Shown here: positions 5,335-7,529 of the stretch, piece by piece
Position numbering within the stretch: the stretch's first letter is position 1
Layout of the letters: the number at the start of each line of letters is the position of its first letter
Assembly: GCA_050014815.1 (NCBI GenBank)
Contig: JBEKCP010000586.1
Coordinates: forward strand, 1 to 7,529
Length of the DNA stretch: 7,529 nt
Direction: 5' to 3'
Source of the DNA: JBEKCP01 sp050014815
GTDB lineage: Bacteria > Planctomycetota > Planctomycetia > Pirellulales > Thermoguttaceae
The notes under the pieces: model-generated
Told to the model about the DNA's origin: nothing
Seen by the model: only the letters and a program-made list of their open reading frames with translations
Database searches by the model: none
Made by a program: the position numbers and the translations under genes

Positions 5335-5382
5335 GTAGAGGCAGGAAGGCCACCGCCGACGCCGTAGGAGGCCCGTAGAGGC
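5335..5382. repeat. Short iteron-like direct repeats
   Basis: GTAGAGGC occurs at 5335-5342 and 5375-5382, with a one-base-longer version GTAGGAGGC at 5364-5372. The last two form a tandem pair with an 11-nt period including a shared CC. They lie just upstream of a cassette with a RepA-like ATPase, so an origin function is conceivable, but the copies are few and short. Confidence 0.3.
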
Positions 5383-5574
5383 CCGATGCCGCCGGACGGC
5401 CCGAACATCGACCGGGGCGGCGATCGTGCAACGTGGCGCAGCGGTTCCCGGCCGCGGGCCCATTGCAACCCTCAAGGCGCGGTGGTAGCGTGGTGGCTGG
5501 CAGGTGTCTTTGCGTTCGCGGGCGACAGGATCCGGAAATCGAGCCTGCCCACGGGCATCCCGCTTCTACCTTAA

Positions 5575-5582
5575 AAGGAGGT
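5575..5582 (+). promoter_or_regulatory. Strong Shine-Dalgarno site that fixes the start at 5588
   Basis: AAGGAGGT at 5575-5582 is a full match to the 16S anti-Shine-Dalgarno sequence, with 5 nt to the ATG at 5588. It outranks the ATG at 5504, which would add 28 basic residues before the signal peptide. Confidence 0.85.
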
Positions 5583-5587
5583 GTGCG

Positions 5588-7381
5588 ATGAGAGGGCTTG
5601 GAATGGTGTCGGCGGTGTTGGTACTGATTCTCTTTGTTGTGGGGGCCAAATCCGCAGCGGCCCAGGACGCAACCAAGAAGATGGCCGTTCCCGATTCAAA
5701 CGCTCAGGCCGAAGCAATGAAGGTCGTCAAGGAGGTCTATGGCGACGAGTGGTCCGCCGCCAATACCTTCGCCGAGAAGCAGGCCGTCGCCAAGAAGCTG
5801 CTTGAAAAGGCCGACGAATCCAAAGGCGATCCGGCTGGTCGCTTTGTCTTGTTGAGGGTGGCCAGGGACATTGCCGCGCAGGCAGCCGATTGGCAGACCG
5901 CACTTCGGGCGATTGAAGCGATGGCCGATTCCTACAAGGTCGATGCCAACGAAATGAAACTGGCGGTGCTGACGGAGCTGGCTTCCGCCGCCCAGAGGCC
6001 GGCAAAGCACAAGATCGTCGCAGAGGAAGCCTTAAAGCTGCTTGGCCAAGCGGTCAGGGAGGACGAATTCACGGTTGCCGGCAAACTGACCAAGTTGGCC
6101 GTTGATGAAGCTGAAAAGGCCGACGCAGAGGAACTCGTTATTCAGGCCCGCCATCAGGTCACGGAAGTGGCCCAAATGACCATGGCGTACGAGGACATGC
6201 GCGCTGCAAAGGCCAAATTGGAGACAGTGGGTAATGAGCCCAACGCCAATCTGGTCGTCGGTACGTACTTTTGCTTCGTGAAACGGAATTGGGAGAAAGG
6301 GCTGCCGATGCTCGCCTTGGGGAACGAGGAGGTGTTGAAGGCACTGGCAAAACAGGACCTTGAGTGCGCGGACTCGTCGGCCGAGCGGGCAAAACTGGGG
6401 GACGCTTGGTGGAGCTTTGCCGAGACGCAGGCGGAAGCAACGAAGGAAAAGGCCCGGGAACGTGCGGGCTATTGGTATAAGAGAGCCTTGCCGGAACTCT
6501 CAGGATTGACGAAGGAGAAGGTTGAGAAAAGACTCGGGATGTTGAACGAAGTTCGCGCTGCCCCGGTGGTTTTGCGGTACGATTGGCGACAAGGCCAGCT
6601 CGATGATTGGAAATGGGTTGGGGACGGCAAGCCGTTCGCCAACGACGGTCTGCTAGAATTCCATAGGGATGGCGAGTTGCTATTGCGGCGGAACGACATT
6701 CAGATTACCGACATTGCCATGAGTGTACAAACGCTGGACCGCACCCAAGCACTCGACGTCTTTGTCGGTGAAAACAGGTATCGACTGCACTTTCTTAACG
6801 GTTTTATAGAGATCGGCGACGGCGCTATCCGTCCCCATGCCGACGTGAGCTTGGACCGCGGCTGGCAATCCCTGAACATATCAATCCCAGCGGCGGGGGA
6901 TACCGTCCTTACAGTAGGCGGCGTGCGGGTAGCCGCACCCGTGAAAAAACCAGGCGCGATGCGAATACAACTCGAGTGTCAAAACCGTTTTCTCATCCGT
7001 GATATCGTTATCAAGGGGGTGAAGGTTGCCGGCCCGGGGATGCGGGACTTTGGGGCAGCAGGAGACCTGGATTCTGCAAGGGCCGTCCAGCAGGAAGTCA
7101 AAGCCCTTACGCCGCTCACTAACGCCAAGCCCGATAGGATCGTTGGCAAGTGGATTTGGGCCGGCGGCGTGGAAGTTGCGACATTCCAAGAAAATGGGAC
7201 CGTAAACCACACTGACGGCGGGACTGGCACGTGGACCTGCGTTGATCGCAAGTTGCGCCGCTATCAAGTCGCGTGGAAAAATGGCCACGTTGACCGAATT
7301 GCCGTGTCAGCCGATGGCACTTCGGCAAAATGCAGGAACGAGGCCAATGACCAGTACGAAATTTCGCGGGCGAAGGAGTAG
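5588..7381 (+). CDS. Large exported multidomain protein, planctomycete-type, unknown function
   Basis: The product is 597 residues. Residues 1-25 are a Sec signal peptide (MRGLGMVSAVLVLILFVVGA, then KSAAAQ, cleavage probably after AAA or AAAQ). Residues about 35-320 are almost entirely helical and resemble TPR-like or helical repeat arrays, including NLVVGTYFCFVKRNWEKGL (221-239) and GYWYKRALPELSGLTKEKV (294-312), motifs that I recall from large planctomycete protein families. Residues 327-480 alternate in beta strands and resemble a concanavalin-like or glycan-binding sandwich. Residues 516-597 (IVGKWIW, GTWTCVDRKLRRYQVAWKNG, DRIAVSADG) form a small beta domain of lipocalin-like pattern found at the end of similar proteins. 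No catalytic motif is identified. It is probably periplasmic or surface-bound and may have a carbohydrate-binding or scaffolding role. It is divergent from the cassette and has its own ribosome binding site. Confidence 0.85.
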   Translation: MRGLGMVSAVLVLILFVVGAKSAAAQDATKKMAVPDSNAQAEAMKVVKEVYGDEWSAANTFAEKQAVAKKLLEKADESKGDPAGRFVLLRVARDIAAQAADWQTALRAIEAMADSYKVDANEMKLAVLTELASAAQRPAKHKIVAEEALKLLGQAVREDEFTVAGKLTKLAVDEAEKADAEELVIQARHQVTEVAQMTMAYEDMRAAKAKLETVGNEPNANLVVGTYFCFVKRNWEKGLPMLALGNEEVLKALAKQDLECADSSAERAKLGDAWWSFAETQAEATKEKARERAGYWYKRALPELSGLTKEKVEKRLGMLNEVRAAPVVLRYDWRQGQLDDWKWVGDGKPFANDGLLEFHRDGELLLRRNDIQITDIAMSVQTLDRTQALDVFVGENRYRLHFLNGFIEIGDGAIRPHADVSLDRGWQSLNISIPAAGDTVLTVGGVRVAAPVKKPGAMRIQLECQNRFLIRDIVIKGVKVAGPGMRDFGAAGDLDSARAVQQEVKALTPLTNAKPDRIVGKWIWAGGVEVATFQENGTVNHTDGGTGTWTCVDRKLRRYQVAWKNGHVDRIAVSADGTSAKCRNEANDQYEISRAKE

Positions 7382-7465
7382 TCGCGATTCTCAACCCGGT
7401 TTTCCCTTGACTCCGCAAAATTTCCGGGCAAAGTGTACCACTACCCGAAACCGTCACCGGACCTG

Positions 7466-7493
7466 TTGACGAAACGGCGGGAAAGACGATAAT
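7466..7493 (+). promoter_or_regulatory. Sigma-70-type promoter pointing out of the window
   Basis: TTGACG (7466-7471) and GATAAT (7488-7493) each match the consensus at five of six positions, with a 16-base spacer, so transcription would begin near 7500. The gene it serves lies beyond the right edge. A second, weaker TTGACT at 7407-7412 has no good -10 box. No terminator is visible between the exported-protein gene and this site. Confidence 0.6.
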
Positions 7494-7529
7494 AGAAGCG
7501 TTGAAAGTCAGTCCGCCGACTTGGGGCGG

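Larger units (their letters stand above)
5158..5587. other. Divergent intergenic region between cassette and exported protein
   Basis: No protein gene with recognisable content is seen. The frames that are open here are upstream extensions of the flanking genes. The region should hold the promoters of both divergent transcripts. For the plus strand, a weak candidate is TTGCAA (5463-5468) with TAGCGT (5486-5491), 17 bases apart, which is not strong enough to call alone. On the minus strand no clear -35/-10 pair is seen. Small palindromes near the AlpA-like gene and short direct repeats at 5335-5382 are listed separately. Confidence 0.5.

Noticed and set aside
5158..5475. The long upstream extension of the AlpA-like frame
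   Set aside because: The domain starts just after the ATG at 5157, which has its own ribosome binding site. The extension has no recognisable domain and covers the expected promoter region.
5539..5545. TCGAGCC as a possible copy of the tRNA-Ala T-loop region (attR)
   Set aside because: Only seven bases match and the flanks diverge, which is expected by chance in GC-rich DNA.
5504..5587. An upstream ATG that would extend the large exported protein by 28 residues
   Set aside because: The extension is Arg-rich, precedes a normal signal peptide, and skips the full Shine-Dalgarno site at 5575-5582.

Overview
This window looks like a chromosomal segment of a GC-rich bacterium, most likely a planctomycete. 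Three things point that way: the large exported protein at 5588-7381 has an architecture I associate with planctomycetes (signal peptide, helical region, beta-sandwich, small C-terminal beta domain); the AlpA / RepA-like ATPase / winged-helix gene order is common in planctomycete mobile islands; and the intergenic DNA carries nested palindromic repeats of a type recalled from planctomycete genomes. The assignment rests on recall and needs a search to confirm.

Layout. (1) 1-1356, minus strand: a two-gene operon made of a secreted protein of unknown function (577-1356) and lysS, class II lysyl-tRNA synthetase (1-584, cut by the window edge). The two genes overlap by 8 nt. (2) 1385-1890: intergenic DNA with two separate palindromic repeat elements, then a promoter candidate. 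(3) 1891-2007, plus strand: tRNA-Ala(GGC) with an intrinsic terminator. (4) 2157-5157, minus strand: a compact five-gene cassette, read from right to left: AlpA/excisionase-type DNA-binding protein, RepA-like P-loop ATPase, winged-helix protein (4-nt overlap with the ATPase), and two small proteins I do not recognise. This has the look of the replication/control module of an integrative element next to a tRNA gene, but no integrase and no duplicated tRNA end is visible. (5) 5158-5587: a divergent intergenic region with operator-like palindromes and short iteron-like direct repeats. (6) 5588-7381, plus strand: a large exported multidomain protein with a very strong ribosome binding site. (7) 7382-7529: no gene seen, but a good sigma-70-type promoter near the right edge pointing out of the window.

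How the parts relate. The lysS operon, the tRNA gene and probably the exported protein look like ordinary chromosome. The cassette in between looks like an accessory island. Its promoter region lies in the divergent spacer, and AlpA and the winged-helix protein are the likely regulators. The ATPase gene has a degenerate Walker A motif and a low-complexity 3' end with a five-tryptophan run, hairpins and direct repeats. I did not find a clearly new biological system. The best candidates for follow-up are the integrase-less ATPase cassette with its two unknown genes, and the nested repeat elements.
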